Shown: positions 23,261 through 34,182 of the stretch, one piece after another
How the letters are laid out: each line of letters begins with the position of its first letter
Numbering within the stretch: position 1 is the first letter of the stretch
NCBI GenBank assembly: GCA_028554755.1
Contig: JAPTOF010000024.1
Span: forward strand, 3,286,001-3,350,000
Source: Cordia subcordata
Lineage: Eukaryota > Streptophyta > Magnoliopsida > Boraginales > Cordiaceae
Direction: 5' to 3'
Length of the DNA: 64,000 bases
The notes under the pieces: model-generated
The model's database searches: none
The model's input: only the letters and a program-made list of their open reading frames with translations
Told to the model about the DNA's origin: nothing
Translations under genes and position numbers: made by a program

Positions 23261-24301
23261 AGGGCGTTTGGTTCAAGGAATAAAAAATTATTCGCGAGAA
23301 TCACATTTTCTGGAATAAGGAATGTGATTCTCGGAAATGATATGAAAATTATTTGGTATATCAAAAGTATTCCTAAGAATATTTTTGAGTATTTTGTGAA
23401 TGCTGGTGTGTTATATTTCGCTTAAAGTTAACATTTGGGGGAATCTTGGGCTATTTTTCAAGGATATCCCTAATTTAAAAAATATTATAAGAAAAATATA
23501 AAAATTAATTTATTTTATTATTTTTTAATTTTAATTTAATTATTAATTAATTGATTATTTTTATTTTTTAATTTATTATTTGCAGTCAATTAATTAATTA
23601 TTATAATTTTTATTTAATTTTACTTTTATTAACTTTTAAATTAATTAATTAACTAATATATATTCATTTATGAATTATTTATTTTTAATTATTATAACAT
23701 TTTAATTAATTAATTAAAATTTTATTTTCTTAAAACTAATTCATTTTATTATTATTTCTAGTTCTTATATTAAATTAAATTTTTATCATTTTATTTTTAT
23801 TTATTATTTTTAAATTAAATTTTATTATTTAATTATTAAATTTTATCATATTTTCTAATTTCTAAATTATATAATTTCTACTTTTAATTTTTAATTAATT
23901 AATTTTTATTAAAATTTTTAATTATTTATTTATTTATTTATTTTATCATTAATTAATTTATAATTATTTTAATTTGATTATTTATATTATTTTTACATAA
24001 TTAATTTTTGGTTTATTGTTTTTTTTATTATTATCAAGTTTTTATTGTTCATGAAAGCATCTTAAATATAACTTTTTGGTCTTTTAATTTTACTCTATAC
24101 ATCCACAAATCAGGGATATAAGATTCTCCCCCTTCCTCCCTAACATGGGAATGAAAATTAGCTAATTCGTAGAAATATTGAATTCCTGGGAATTTGATAT
24201 TCCCAAGAATGTTTTTCCATTTTGTGAACCAAATATGGGAATCCAACATTTCTAACCTTACATTCCCAGGAATTCTATAGGATTCCATGAACCAAATGCC
24301 T
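23261..24301. mobile_element. Non-autonomous terminal-inverted-repeat element
   Basis: The left end AGGGCGTTTGGTTCAAGGAAT and, inverted from the right, AGGCATTTGGTTCATGGAAT match well. Subterminal AATTCCTGGGAA and GGAATAAGGAATG motifs also recur as inverted copies. The centre (23460-24040) is almost pure A/T with TTAATTAATTAA runs. No clear target duplication is seen; the best candidate is ATG. The PIF/Harbinger assignment is by terminal type only. Confidence 0.6.
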
Positions 24302-24840
24302 CGCATGGGTACACCAAAAACAAAAGTTTTATTACTTTAAGGGAAGCTACCAAGACTAACTTCCACATTTTGCTTATGATGACAACAAATTCTAGTTGTC
24401 TCACACTTATATGACCATATGTTATAAATTATGGACCAAAAGCACATTTTATCCAATTCTGTTTTGCCTAGTTAAAAACAAAATTGTTAAAACAAACTAA
24501 AAGTTCAAGAGAGCAGGTAGTATAAAATGAAAAAAAAGTTTGAGTGGAGATTTGACACTATTGAGAAAGAATGGGCCAAGCATTGAACTACTCTTTAGGA
24601 CACTTGAATTGTATTTGAACTATATTTTCTGTTGTATCTTTAGCTAATCACAAGGCTTACTTTCTTGCAAGTTCAAGTGAAGTGTTGTACTACGATAAAT
24701 AATGTACAGACTATCAATGAAAATCAATTTCTCTTTACTGCATAACCTTTCCTCTAAATGGCATCCAAAGCATGCCAAGCTTAAACAAGTTTAAATCCTG
24801 CAGATACTTTTTTTTCCCTTCTTTTCTCTCTTCTCCTTAA
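24302..24840. other. Intergenic or decayed copia leader/LTR
   Basis: Nothing coding. Because a copia gag remnant starts at 24841, the last part may be the degraded LTR and leader of that element, but no primer-binding site is recognisable. Confidence 0.4.
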
Positions 24841-25197
24841 ATGGCAATTGGAACACTTTCAATAGATAATCCCCAACCTACCTCTTCCCTTGCATCATCC
24901 ACCAATGCAGTGGCTTCATCTGCTGCTTAAACACTCATTTCCATCAATGTTGCAAATCAAATTACTCTTAAGCTAATGTCAATGAACTACTATTCTTAAA
25001 GAGCTCAATTTGATGCTCTCCTTTATGGCTACAATCTCTTGGATTATATTGACGGGCAGAATCCTTGTCGCTCTCCTACTATCACTGAAGAAGAAACAAC
25101 CACAACCAACCTTACATACGTCGTGTGGACCAGACAAAACAAACTCCTTTTGATAATCATCATGGCTTTCTTAGCCCAAACATTGTACTTGTTCTAT
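24841..25197 (+). pseudogene. Ty1/copia gag fragment
   Basis: The frame from the ATG reads through SINVANQITLKLMSMNYYS and AQFDALLYGYNLLDYIDGQN to VWTRQNKLLL, with two in-frame stops. This is the N-terminal copia gag pattern (short leader, then NYxxWRxQFDALL, then WxRQDKLLL). It ends abruptly at 25197, where another LTR begins, so the fragment was truncated by that insertion. The opposite-strand copia gag at 42269-42760 has a similar N-terminus. Confidence 0.8.
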
Positions 25198-25536
25198 TGT
25201 TGGGATTAGTATACCCTAAAACTCACTTGTATTTGTCATTTTCAATATTGAACAATGTATAATCATTTTATGAATGGCATTATGAGTTTCTTACATATTA
25301 TCTCTGGTATGTTTTTATTTATGCCTGCATAAAGGTCCTTTAACTTAAACTAATGACTTCGGTGTACAGTAATGCTGGATGCACAGTAAGTCCAAGTCTA
25401 GATTTAGTCTTGTCAAGAAGGAGTTGATAATCAAATGTTAGTGTTAGGCATTCTACCAGGATGAGGTTATACCGAGCAAGTCTTCTCGTTATGGGTGATC
25501 TATCTAGATTATTGGAGGACTTTCTGGACTTGTCTC

Positions 25537-25568
<32 letters not shown>

Positions 25569-28516
25569 CACCATTGAAGGGGACCATTGTGAGTATGTTT
25601 TCTATAGACATACTATCAAAAGAAAGAAAACAAGATACTTACTACTACTAAGTGACCATTGCTCTTAATCTTGAGCAGATATGGATTAACTAACAAAGTT
25701 AGGGTTTGGGGCATTGATTCACTGTGGGTGAGATCTTATTTTATTAGGATCAACAGCCTTATGCATTGAGTGCCAAGTTTTAATTAGTCGGAACATTCAT
25801 ATATAATATGGAATCCATGTGCCTCATTAGGATTGTCCGGTTAATCTTCCAAATCTAGATCTAGTGATACTACCTTTATAGGTGTATCAGTCATTTGGCT
25901 TGAAAGTCACTCCTGAGATCAAGGATCCATGACCAAGGATGGTTGTTAATAAGGCAAGAGACCCGATGGAGAAGATGTAGCTAAATAGGTGATAGTACTG
26001 TTAGGATTAGTATGCCTTAAAGCTTACTTGTATGTGACATTTTGGATGTTAAACAATGTATAATCATTTTGTTAAATAGAATTATGAGTTTCTTACATAT
26101 TATCTCTAGTATATTTTATTGATGTATGTATAAAGGTCCCTTGACTTGAATTGATGACTTCGGTGCGCAGTGAGGCTAGACGCACAGTAAGTCCAAGTCT
26201 AGATTTAGTCATGTCATAAATTGAGTCCATAACCGAATGGTAATGTTGGGCACTCTACCGAGATAAGGTTATGTTGAGCAAGTCTCCTCATTGAGGGTAA
26301 TCTACCTAGGTCATTAGAGAACTTTCTAGATTTGTCTCAATAGTATTGTGTCATGTATTAGACAGGACTATTTTGTGAGTATGTTTTCTAAAGACGTACT
26401 ATCAAAGAAAGAAAACAAGATACTTACTACTACTAAATGATAATTTCTCTTAATCTTGAGCATATGTGGATGAACTAATGAAGTTAGGTTTTGGTACTTT
26501 GATTCACTGTGGATACGATTTTACTTTATTAGGATCAACAGCCTTGTGCATTAAGTGTCAAGTTCTAATTAATTGGAACATGCATATGTAATATGTAATC
26601 TATGTGCCCCCTTTGGAATTGTCAAAATTAATCATCCAAATCTAGATCTAGTGATACTTCCTTTTTGGGTGTATCAGTCATATGGCTTAAGGATCGCTCC
26701 CGAGATCAAGAGATTCCATAGCCAAAGATGGTTGGTAGTAGGACAAGAGACCTAATGGAAAAGATGCATCTAAGGAGGTGATAGTATATAGGCCAAAAGA
26801 CTGACCTTAGCTATGGGTATACATAGAGGGGCATTATGGTCGGTTATTTAGTAGGTCAAAGACAAAGTTCACATTCTTTTGTGATAAGCTTTTGGGTAAT
26901 AGTAATTATTCTTGAAGCGTAATTTTGATCTTATTGTGGAATAGATCGAAGTTAAAAATATTTATTATGTTGCCTAGATCGGGCAATGACATTTTTTATT
27001 ATTTTGAAAACCAAGGTTAATTGTGTCTTCTTGATCCGTTCCCTAGTTGAAATGACTTTGAGAGAGTAATCTTGAAAGAGCAAATTCCATATTGTGGTAG
27101 TAGCCTTATTGGGCCAAAACTTGGAATTGGCTTTGGGCTTTCTTTAGAGTCCAAGATAACCTAATTAGGCTAGGTTGGTTTCCTATTGGGCTTGGGCCTC
27201 CACATGGATTATGGACTATGTGTTGGACTTGGATGGTAGGCTTTGCCCAAGTCTTCCAAAATAAGTGGACAAGTTGTATAATCTTCCAAGATAAGTGGAT
27301 AAGTTGCATAAGGAATTACTACATGGAAAATTTTCTCGCACATGGAAAGATTAGTAACTTGGGGTACCAAAGTTTTCCCTATAAAGAGGCAAGACCCCAT
27401 ACCATTTAATCCATCCATTTTGTAGTTGATTTCTTCCTTTTTGGCAAGAAAGTACTACAACACATAGTACTTACTTATCGTGTGATTTGTTTTTGCTCTA
27501 GTTTTTCAAGAGCATATTACTTGCTTCTTCTCACACAAGAGGTTATTCTCTCAAGATAAATCTCTTCTATTATAAGGAAGAAGACTAGGGAGCTGCCTAT
27601 TACGACAGCCTTATAGTAAAAATTTTTATGGCATTGTTTGTGAGCGGGAAACGAAGTTCGTGATGGTTATAGCTTCACCAGAGGCCCCACGCTTCAAGAG
27701 GTTAGCTTTATATATTTTGCAATATTAGTTATGTACTATATGTTCTTAGACATGTTCTTGTGTGTATTATTTGCTTATTTTTGTTTTCCTAGCATGTTTT
27801 CATAGAATTTTTTTTTAAATATGGACTAGGATAGACCACATATAATATTGTCGATCCTGCAAGTACAAGGGCCAAAGGACCGACTTTAGTTACGGGTATA
27901 TATAGATTGGCATTATAGTCGGTTATTTAGTAGGTCAAAGACGAAGTTCACATTATTTTGTGATAAGCTTTTGAGTAACAGCAATTATCCTTGGAGTGCA
28001 ACTTTGATCTTATGATAGAATAGATTGGAGTTAAAAATGATCATTATGTCGCCTAGATTTGGCAATGACATTTTTGAAAGCCAAGGTTAATTGTGTCTTC
28101 ATGGTCCCTTTCCTAGTTGAATGACTTTGATAAAGTACTCTTGAAAGACCAAATTCCATATTGTGGTAGTAGCCTATTTGGGTCAAAACTTTGAATTGGG
28201 TTTAGGCTTTCTTTAGAGTCCAAAATAACCTAATTGGGCTTGGATGGTTTCTTATTAGGCTTAGGCCTCCACATGGATTTTTAGAGGTCTCGTTCATGAG
28301 TGTGAACAAAGCTTGTGACAGTTGTAGCTTCACCAAAGACCCATGCTTCAAGAGGTTAGTTTTACACATTATTCAAATACTAATTATGTTTTATGTGTTC
28401 TTTAGCATGTTCTTGTGTGTATTATATAGTTATTTTCACTTTCCTAGCATGTTTTCTTAGTATAATTTTTGAAAATATGGACTAAAATAGACCAATATAA
28501 AACTATCGATCCAACA
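25198..28516 (+). repeat. 5' LTR of a copia element, split by a solo LTR
   Basis: It starts TGTTGGGATTAGTATACC and ends CGATCCAACA. The tRNA-Met type primer site follows at 28519. The LTR is in two pieces (25198-25998 and 27862-28516) because a second, related LTR (25999-27861) lies inside with a 5-bp AGTAC duplication. Relative to that inner LTR, the outer one lacks about 400 bp that correspond to 27215-27630. The LTR interrupts the copia gag fragment ending at 25197. Confidence 0.8.
25999..27861 (+). repeat. Solo LTR nested in the copia 5' LTR
   Basis: It begins TGTTAGGATTAGTATGCC, ends GTCGATCCTGCA, and is bounded by AGTAC at 25994-25998 and 27862-27866. It aligns with the outer LTR across both halves. 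A TATA box (TATAAAG) lies at 27380-27386. No interior or second LTR accompanies it, so it is a solo LTR left by LTR-LTR recombination. The outer and inner LTRs belong to the same family. Confidence 0.85.
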
Positions 28517-28518
28517 AG

Positions 28519-28530
28519 TGGTATCAGAGC
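28519..28530 (+). other. Copia primer-binding site (initiator tRNA-Met)
   Basis: TGGTATCAGAGC, complementary to the 3' end of initiator tRNA-Met, lies two bases after the end of the LTR. This is the canonical Ty1/copia primer site and fixes the element's orientation as +. Confidence 0.85.
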
Positions 28531-30021
28531 TTAGGCTCACAACAACATGCTTAGGCTAGGAAAGAACATTGAATTTGCACAAATATCTTAGTTATCTTGT
28601 AGGTGGCAAGATCAAGAAATTTTGAGTTACATATACTTCTGGTTTTATGCTTGTATGTGCAAGTGATAGAAAATCCCTTTGATAGCTTGTGTGTATGCAT
28701 GATAAAACATCGTGTATGGTCAACAAAGCTTGGCCATAGGTGACTTCATGTATAGATCTTTGTGGTTGCTTGTAGCTTTATTTAAAAGCCGCATAGGATG
28801 TTTTTGATATCCTTGTAATATTTCTTTTATGGTTGTAAATTTGTATTAGCATTAGCAAAGTATTTTCTTATGTAATTCCCCAACCAAGAGAAAAGTGCAA
28901 GAGAAGGCAGAGGCAAAATATCCAGGAAATGCTACTGTTTTGTGCTCTTGCATTAAGGATTGTAGAGAACCATCAAAGAGGGGTTCTAACATGTTTTGGT
29001 GGATGTTTATATTGCATTGGTATATATTTTGATCATATTTGCATGAACATAAACATAAACAAGACAACTGGGATACAATTAGTCTAAAAATGTCATGCAA
29101 TCTCATAACAAATGATAAAGGGATTTTAGATTTAATTAACCCTAAAGGAACAAGAACTTAACTTGAGATCTTCATATGCCAACCTAAGGGTTAATAAACT
29201 CGAACTTAGGTACAAAATCTATTATGGTATTGCAACATTTTAGAAACACAAAAGGGATTTGCAAAAATCAAATGTGTTTCTCAAAGCCAAAGTATATTTA
29301 TATCTAAAACAAAGGAAGGTACCAAAATAGAGGATAAAAACCCTTGAGTAAAAATATTGAGTAGGAGAAGGGACTGGAAATACCCCACTGCTTTCTATGT
29401 CTAATTCACGCTAATGGTAAATGTCATTAACTTTCTTATCGGAGGGTGACACTTTACCTAGATTTAGCAAGATGAATTTAACATGTTTATTCAAAAGGGT
29501 GTTAGTGAAGTTCGACTATCTCATCGATGGAGTTCTTTACTAAAGATCGCCTCACAAAGCATTGATTAAAAGTCACTACCCCATTGAAGGGCTTAAATCA
29601 AGAATGCTACAGGGAATAAACATAAGGAATGGGTATACACTTAACTTCAATGGTAAGATCTGCTATCCCATCGATAGAGTTCTTTACTAGATTTAAGAAG
29701 CCAAACCAAATAGTGATTGAATTTTCAATTGGACCATATCTGGATAGTTGACAATTCAAATAAGCGAGGTTTAAATTAATGTTCATGAAGTTCGTCATCC
29801 TGTCAGTGGAGTTCTTGTGAATGTGTTAAGACACTATTACATCTTGTAGTTTAAGGGTTAATATAATAAAGGCAAATGATGTAAAAAAAGTGCTTGTATA
29901 TATTTTTTTTACCTAAAGATAGCATACATATTATACATACATCAATTCCATACTCATAAATTAATTACGATTATATTGTTATTTATCCAAAAAAATGCAT
30001 TTTTTTCAGTCTACTAGCTAT
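28531..30021 (+). other. Long untranslated leader of the copia element
   Basis: No coding frame is visible. Between about 29508 and 29815 the pattern around CATCGATGGAGTTCTTTACT recurs three times with roughly 140-bp spacing (near 29518, 29661 and 29798), in degenerate form. A leader of 1.5 kb is long for copia; part of it may be an unrecognised insertion. Confidence 0.45.
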
Positions 30022-30090
30022 AATTCTCAAAGAGTATAAGCCCATTGGACCGAATTTTATAAAGTAGGAATGAAACTTGGACACAATACT
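30022..30090 (+). pseudogene. Copia gag, piece before the gypsy insertion
   Basis: The frame reads ILKEYKPIGPNFIK, then stops at two mutated codons, then NLDTI. It continues at 37385 as LTTEEYKYVLTTLWL. The joined pattern matches the copia gag start (GPNFxxWxRNLxxxL..EExxYVL), proving that 30091-37384 is an insertion into this gag. Confidence 0.75.
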
Positions 30091-31966
30091 TGATGTGTTG
30101 GTTTTTTGTGTGGTATTGCATTGTATTTCCATATCTATTTAGAGGTGTTTTAGTGCTTATTAGATAGCCTTAGTATAATATGTATACTATATTTGAGCAT
30201 ACAAGATTATAATTGTACATAATTGAGTTTAAGAGGTAATTGACACACTAATGGTTTGTTTTGATGTAGGATTTATTGGAGATCAATGAAGATGGACATG
30301 GTTTGAGCAAGGATTGAAAGCATCATTGAAGATGAAAAGTGGAAGAAAATGATTTTGGGAAGCCCGTAGGCAAAGATCAGGGCAACTGGAAGCAAAACAA
30401 AGCAAAAACAAAGCCAAAAGAGAGCAAATAGGCACTATCGAGACACAAGCTTCAGAGTACCGGCGCATCCCCTCTCTATTCAGCCAAAAATAGAGAGCAA
30501 TCTTTTACTACTAGAATAGAGGTCCCTTGGTACCGGTGTACCGGTTAAGTGTTCCGATAGTCACGAAAAATTGGCTATAAAAGCTCTCTTTTGGTCATTT
30601 TTTAAAGAGATTCAGATATTCTTTTACACCCATTTCCCAAAACCCATAATCCACCTAAATTCACCTCTCACACACTAAACCACACGTAAAATACACCTAG
30701 ATTCAAGCTTGAATTAGGGTTTAACACTTGTAATTGCAAGATCAAGACAAAGATTTCAAGAGCAAAGCTAAGCATGAAAGGGAGGTTTATCTTTCTCCTT
30801 TTGTATTTAGTTTTCTCTATGTTAGAATAGATCTTTTATGGGTGATTAAAGCTTGAATTATGGGTTGATTGAGTACTACTTTGCTATGAGATTTTGATGG
30901 TTTAATATATTTGTTCGATTTTAATGCTTCAATGGCTACTTACATACATGTCTTTGTGTTTGTTGATATAACTAGGTGAAAGAACATATATATTTAGAGG
31001 CTTGATTGCTATTTAACACTTCTAAATCATTGTATGAGCATGTCTAGGTGTTTATGTAGTGATTCTATTAAGTGGGTCTCGTAGCTATGCATGTCTATGT
31101 GTGTTTTTACATACCTTAATATCAATTTTAGCTTCTATGACATATATGTTAGATTCTAATACATAAATTGGTATGATCTAAATATGTCCAAGTGTTTAGG
31201 ACTAGAATATACTATATATTCATTCGTACCATGCTCGAGAACATGTATAATGTGCTTTATTGTTAAAACCCATTTGCGTGATGCAGTGATTGGTGTTTCT
31301 TCATTAATAATTGGGTCTAATTTAGTCTTCTTTGGCTTTAAACCCAGCCAACAGGTGTCGGGCTAGCTTAATTGACCTTAGAAAGCCTAGTTCTTGGTTT
31401 AAACCCAGCCAATGAGTTAGAACCCAGGGTAAGACCAATTATCATCACCTAGGAACATAATTAGTTAATCCGTGCCCTAGTTCATAAGGACCACGCTATA
31501 CTTTTAGGTAGCTAGCACCTAAGGATAGACCCGCACCGAGTCTAGGGATTGTAGGAGAGGTTGATTAGATTCTTAGCTTAGAGCACCCTTCTTAGAGCAA
31601 ACTATCAAAATTAATCCCATAGCAAAATTAGTACCCAAATCATCCATAGTTAAGCAGATTTCACCCATTGCCCTATTTCTTGTGTCAATTCCCTTTTTAC
31701 TTGTTTGTTCTCTCTTACATTTTTTTCTTTAGTTTGTTTAGAATAATTTAATTTACTTTGAGCTCCCTTCACATCTAAAACAACCAAAAAGAATTCTTAG
31801 TTTAGCTTGTTTTCTTTCCAGCTTTCTAGGGCACACACTTAGCTTTCATTCCCTGTTTCTTGTCTCCCTGAGAGATCGACCCTGCTTTTGCAATTAGATT
31901 ACATGACCTGTGCACTTGCAGGCTTTTAATTAAGGCTTAGTGCTTAATTAGTGACAAGAAGCGTTA
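30091..31966 (+). repeat. Left LTR of the gypsy composite
   Basis: It starts TGATGTGTTGG after ATACT. It carries a TATA box (TATAAAA, 30576-30582) in + orientation about 0.5 kb from the start. It ends with the block TCGACCCTGCTTTTGC...TGTGCACTTGCAGG typical of the 3' end of Tat/Athila LTRs. The last about 80 bases match 37302-37384. A minus-strand TATA is not seen, confirming + orientation. Confidence 0.7.
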
Positions 31967-31976
31967 AATTTTTTAT

Positions 31977-32026
31977 GCCATTGCCAGGGATCGAACCCTA
32001 GTCGGCCGCGTGACAGACGGGAATAC
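31977..32026 (-). other. 50-nt tRNA-Asp fragment fused to the LTR primer site
   Basis: On the minus strand the sequence reads GTATTCCCGTCTGTCACGCG, then GGTTCGATCCCTGGCAATGG. It matches plant tRNA-Asp(GUC) from about nucleotide 22 (end of the D arm) through the anticodon arm (GTC anticodon kept), variable loop and T arm almost to the 3' end; by eye 43 of 50 positions agree with the plant tRNA-Asp sequence as I recall it. The 5' part of the tRNA (nt 1-21) is absent, so this is not a tRNA gene. Its 3' end lies exactly at the primer-binding site next to the LTR. The intact primer site of the same element at 37231-37248 is only the usual 18 nt. Confidence 0.8.
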
Positions 32027-32037
32027 ACCCCCAAACC
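32027..32037 (-). other. Polypurine tract of the gypsy interior
   Basis: On the minus strand it reads GGTTTGGGGGT, the characteristic GTTTGGGGGTG plus-strand primer that directly precedes the 3' LTR in Tat/Athila elements. Here it abuts the tRNA fragment instead of an LTR start. Confidence 0.7.
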
Positions 32038-33361
32038 GTTTCCTTGCTTGTCCCCAAGTAAGCCCAAGCTCAAGTTTATTTCTAAAATCGATACAAAGGG
32101 TTGCCTAAGGGATTGACTCGTCATCAAGGTTAGCCTAAGAAGCACGAAGGGGGCATTCTATTGTGAAGAGATCCTTAAGTCTCTTTGAATCCTCCCTCTA
32201 CTTATAAAGGGCCTCGAACCTCATGGGAAGTTCTCGAGTAGCCAAACCATCACAAGCCTAGGATTTTACTGCACGCATTTGGGATGTTGATATTTCGTGC
32301 TCCCTTAACTAACATGGCCTCCCAAACATGCACAAAGCATCAACGACAAGAAGAGAGAGAATTTACAAACACAATGGCTTACAACAATTCTTATTCACAT
32401 ATCTACAAAGATAATAGCATGTGCTAAGTTAACATTGTGTCATTTATACACTTATTCACAAAACATTTAAGTGTCTTTGGTTTTTTCTCTTTTTCACACT
32501 TTTTTATGATGTTTTTGCACCTTTTTATCTTTTTTCAAATTTCTCTCTCTTTTTTTTTTTTTTGAATATTTCATACTTTGCATTGCATAAGAAAAAGAAA
32601 AGAAAATTAAAGCCTAAGGGTTATAAAACAAATAATCAACACAAAGCAAGTAAGGGTGGTGGGGATGGAGATAAGGGGGCAAGTGGAGAAAGGATAGATA
32701 CAACCTTGCATTCTTGTCAAAGCTCTTTGACGCCAATGATTAACATTTCACCTACTAACCCTACAACTCAACATACTACAAACATTTACAAGGAATAAGG
32801 TTAATAGCATTGCCTATGCATGCTTGCATTGGCATGTGCAAATAGTAAGCAAAGTGTATCCTATGGACAAGGGGATTGGGAATCAACACTTGTGTGGGTG
32901 ATTAATGCTTGGAAAAACTAAAAAGTGAAAGAAAGAATAGAATAAAGAAAACAAGGAATAAAAGTACGAAGATTAATCTATGTTGCCTCCTAGTAGCATT
33001 AACCACAATACCGTCAGCCAGGTAATCATTATCTCATCACTAAATGTCTAAGGTGCCTCCCAGTAACGTTGGATTTAACGTCTCCAGCCGGACGGTAATG
33101 TTAGGGCCAATGATGCTTGTAGTCCTTGAGCATAGATTAGCATACAAACCTGTCAAGAAATAACTCAGAAGAAAAAGGGTCATGTGGTGTAAGATCAATT
33201 AAATCATGCACATCATAATTCTTTTTAAGCACACATGAAAAAGGGATAAATGAAAAACCCGAGACATCAAGTATAGAAGGAGAATGCTCTAAGGTGTCAT
33301 AAGGCATGGAAAAATCTAAAGCTCTAGGTCCCTTGTTCTTCTCTAATCCTAACCTAGCAAG
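32038..33361 (-). other. 3' untranslated region and pol 3'-end relic of the gypsy interior
   Basis: No intact ORF. On the minus strand, 33052-33086 reads GDVKSNVTGRHL, the short conserved tail found after integrase in Athila/Tat pol (DVKxALxGRxP type). A related block lies at 32983-33020 and again at 40083-40120. The rest is AT-rich, with a poly-T run near 32549-32563. The + strand ORF at 32562-32798 is low complexity and not supported. Confidence 0.5.
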
Positions 33362-34104
33362 CTAGGTCGCTACTACTAACCATCTTATTGCTTTATTTTG
33401 ATAATCAAGGGCTACCCACACCCTATACCCATGGGTCGATGAAGCATCTAAAGCATAAAGAATGGGAGGAGTATGAACAAGCCCTGCATGAATGTGCTTC
33501 AAATAGGATGGTGTAAAAATATACTCACTAAGGGAGTACTTAATGGAAAGGAAGAAAGAATCATCAAATGAAATGGGATTGGAAGAGATGGAATCAATGG
33601 GAGAGCAAGAAGAAATGGGCCCGGAAGAGGCAAAAACAAAATTAAAGGTCATAGGCTCTCTCTCACTAAGGGTTGACTCTGTTCATCTAAGAAACGATTC
33701 ACCTTATCAAGTAATTCCCTAATATAGATTTTAAAAGAAGGTTCCAATAAGGATTCATCAAAAATGCCTAAGGACCCATATATTATGATCTCTAGTTCCT
33801 CAATCTCCTCTTTAAGACTTTTCATACATTGCTCATTTACTCCAAGATCGAAACCTATAACTCCAATGGACTTATCGGACTTAGACTCAAAGATAGGCAT
33901 GATGCTCTCCTCAATAGGTGTCTCTGTAGCCACTCTAGCTAATATCTCGTCAAATGCTTCAATAAATTCATCGCTAATGGATATTTTCTCACAACCACAT
34001 TCATCAATACAAGATTCTATCACATACGCCTTAAAACCTCTATTTTTATTTCCTCTTTCAAGATTAATCCTATGTGTACCATCATAATGGTCCATGCCTC
34101 TCAT
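33362..34104 (-). CDS. Uncharacterised accessory ORFs of the non-autonomous gypsy element
   Basis: Two overlapping minus-strand frames occupy the place where reverse transcriptase should be. The upstream one (33649-34104, 151 aa) is acidic, with a helical E/K-rich segment (SLKEEIEELEIIIYGS). The downstream one (33362-33652, 96 aa) ends ALDASSTHGYRVWVALDYQN then KAIRW. The second fragment of this family at 40053-40663 preserves the same motif as LDLSLTHGKSVFLVLDYKKK then AIGW, although the surrounding DNA has diverged. Conservation of this protein pattern suggests it was coding when the family was active. I do not recognise a function. These may be one ORF split by a frameshift. Confidence 0.5.
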
Positions 34105-34182
34105 ATCAAGATTGAAAAAATTAACCTCAAAGGACTCATTAAGCCTAGAATTATCATCCCTAGAAATAAGGGCTATACTCTC

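Noticed and set aside
31977..32026. A tRNA-Asp gene
   Set aside because: Only nucleotides from about 22 to the 3' end are present; the 5' acceptor strand and D arm are missing and the piece is joined to an LTR primer site, so it cannot be a functional tRNA gene.
32562..32798. A 78-aa + strand ORF inside the gypsy composite
   Set aside because: Low complexity (Lys-rich start), antisense to the element, and without any recognisable domain.
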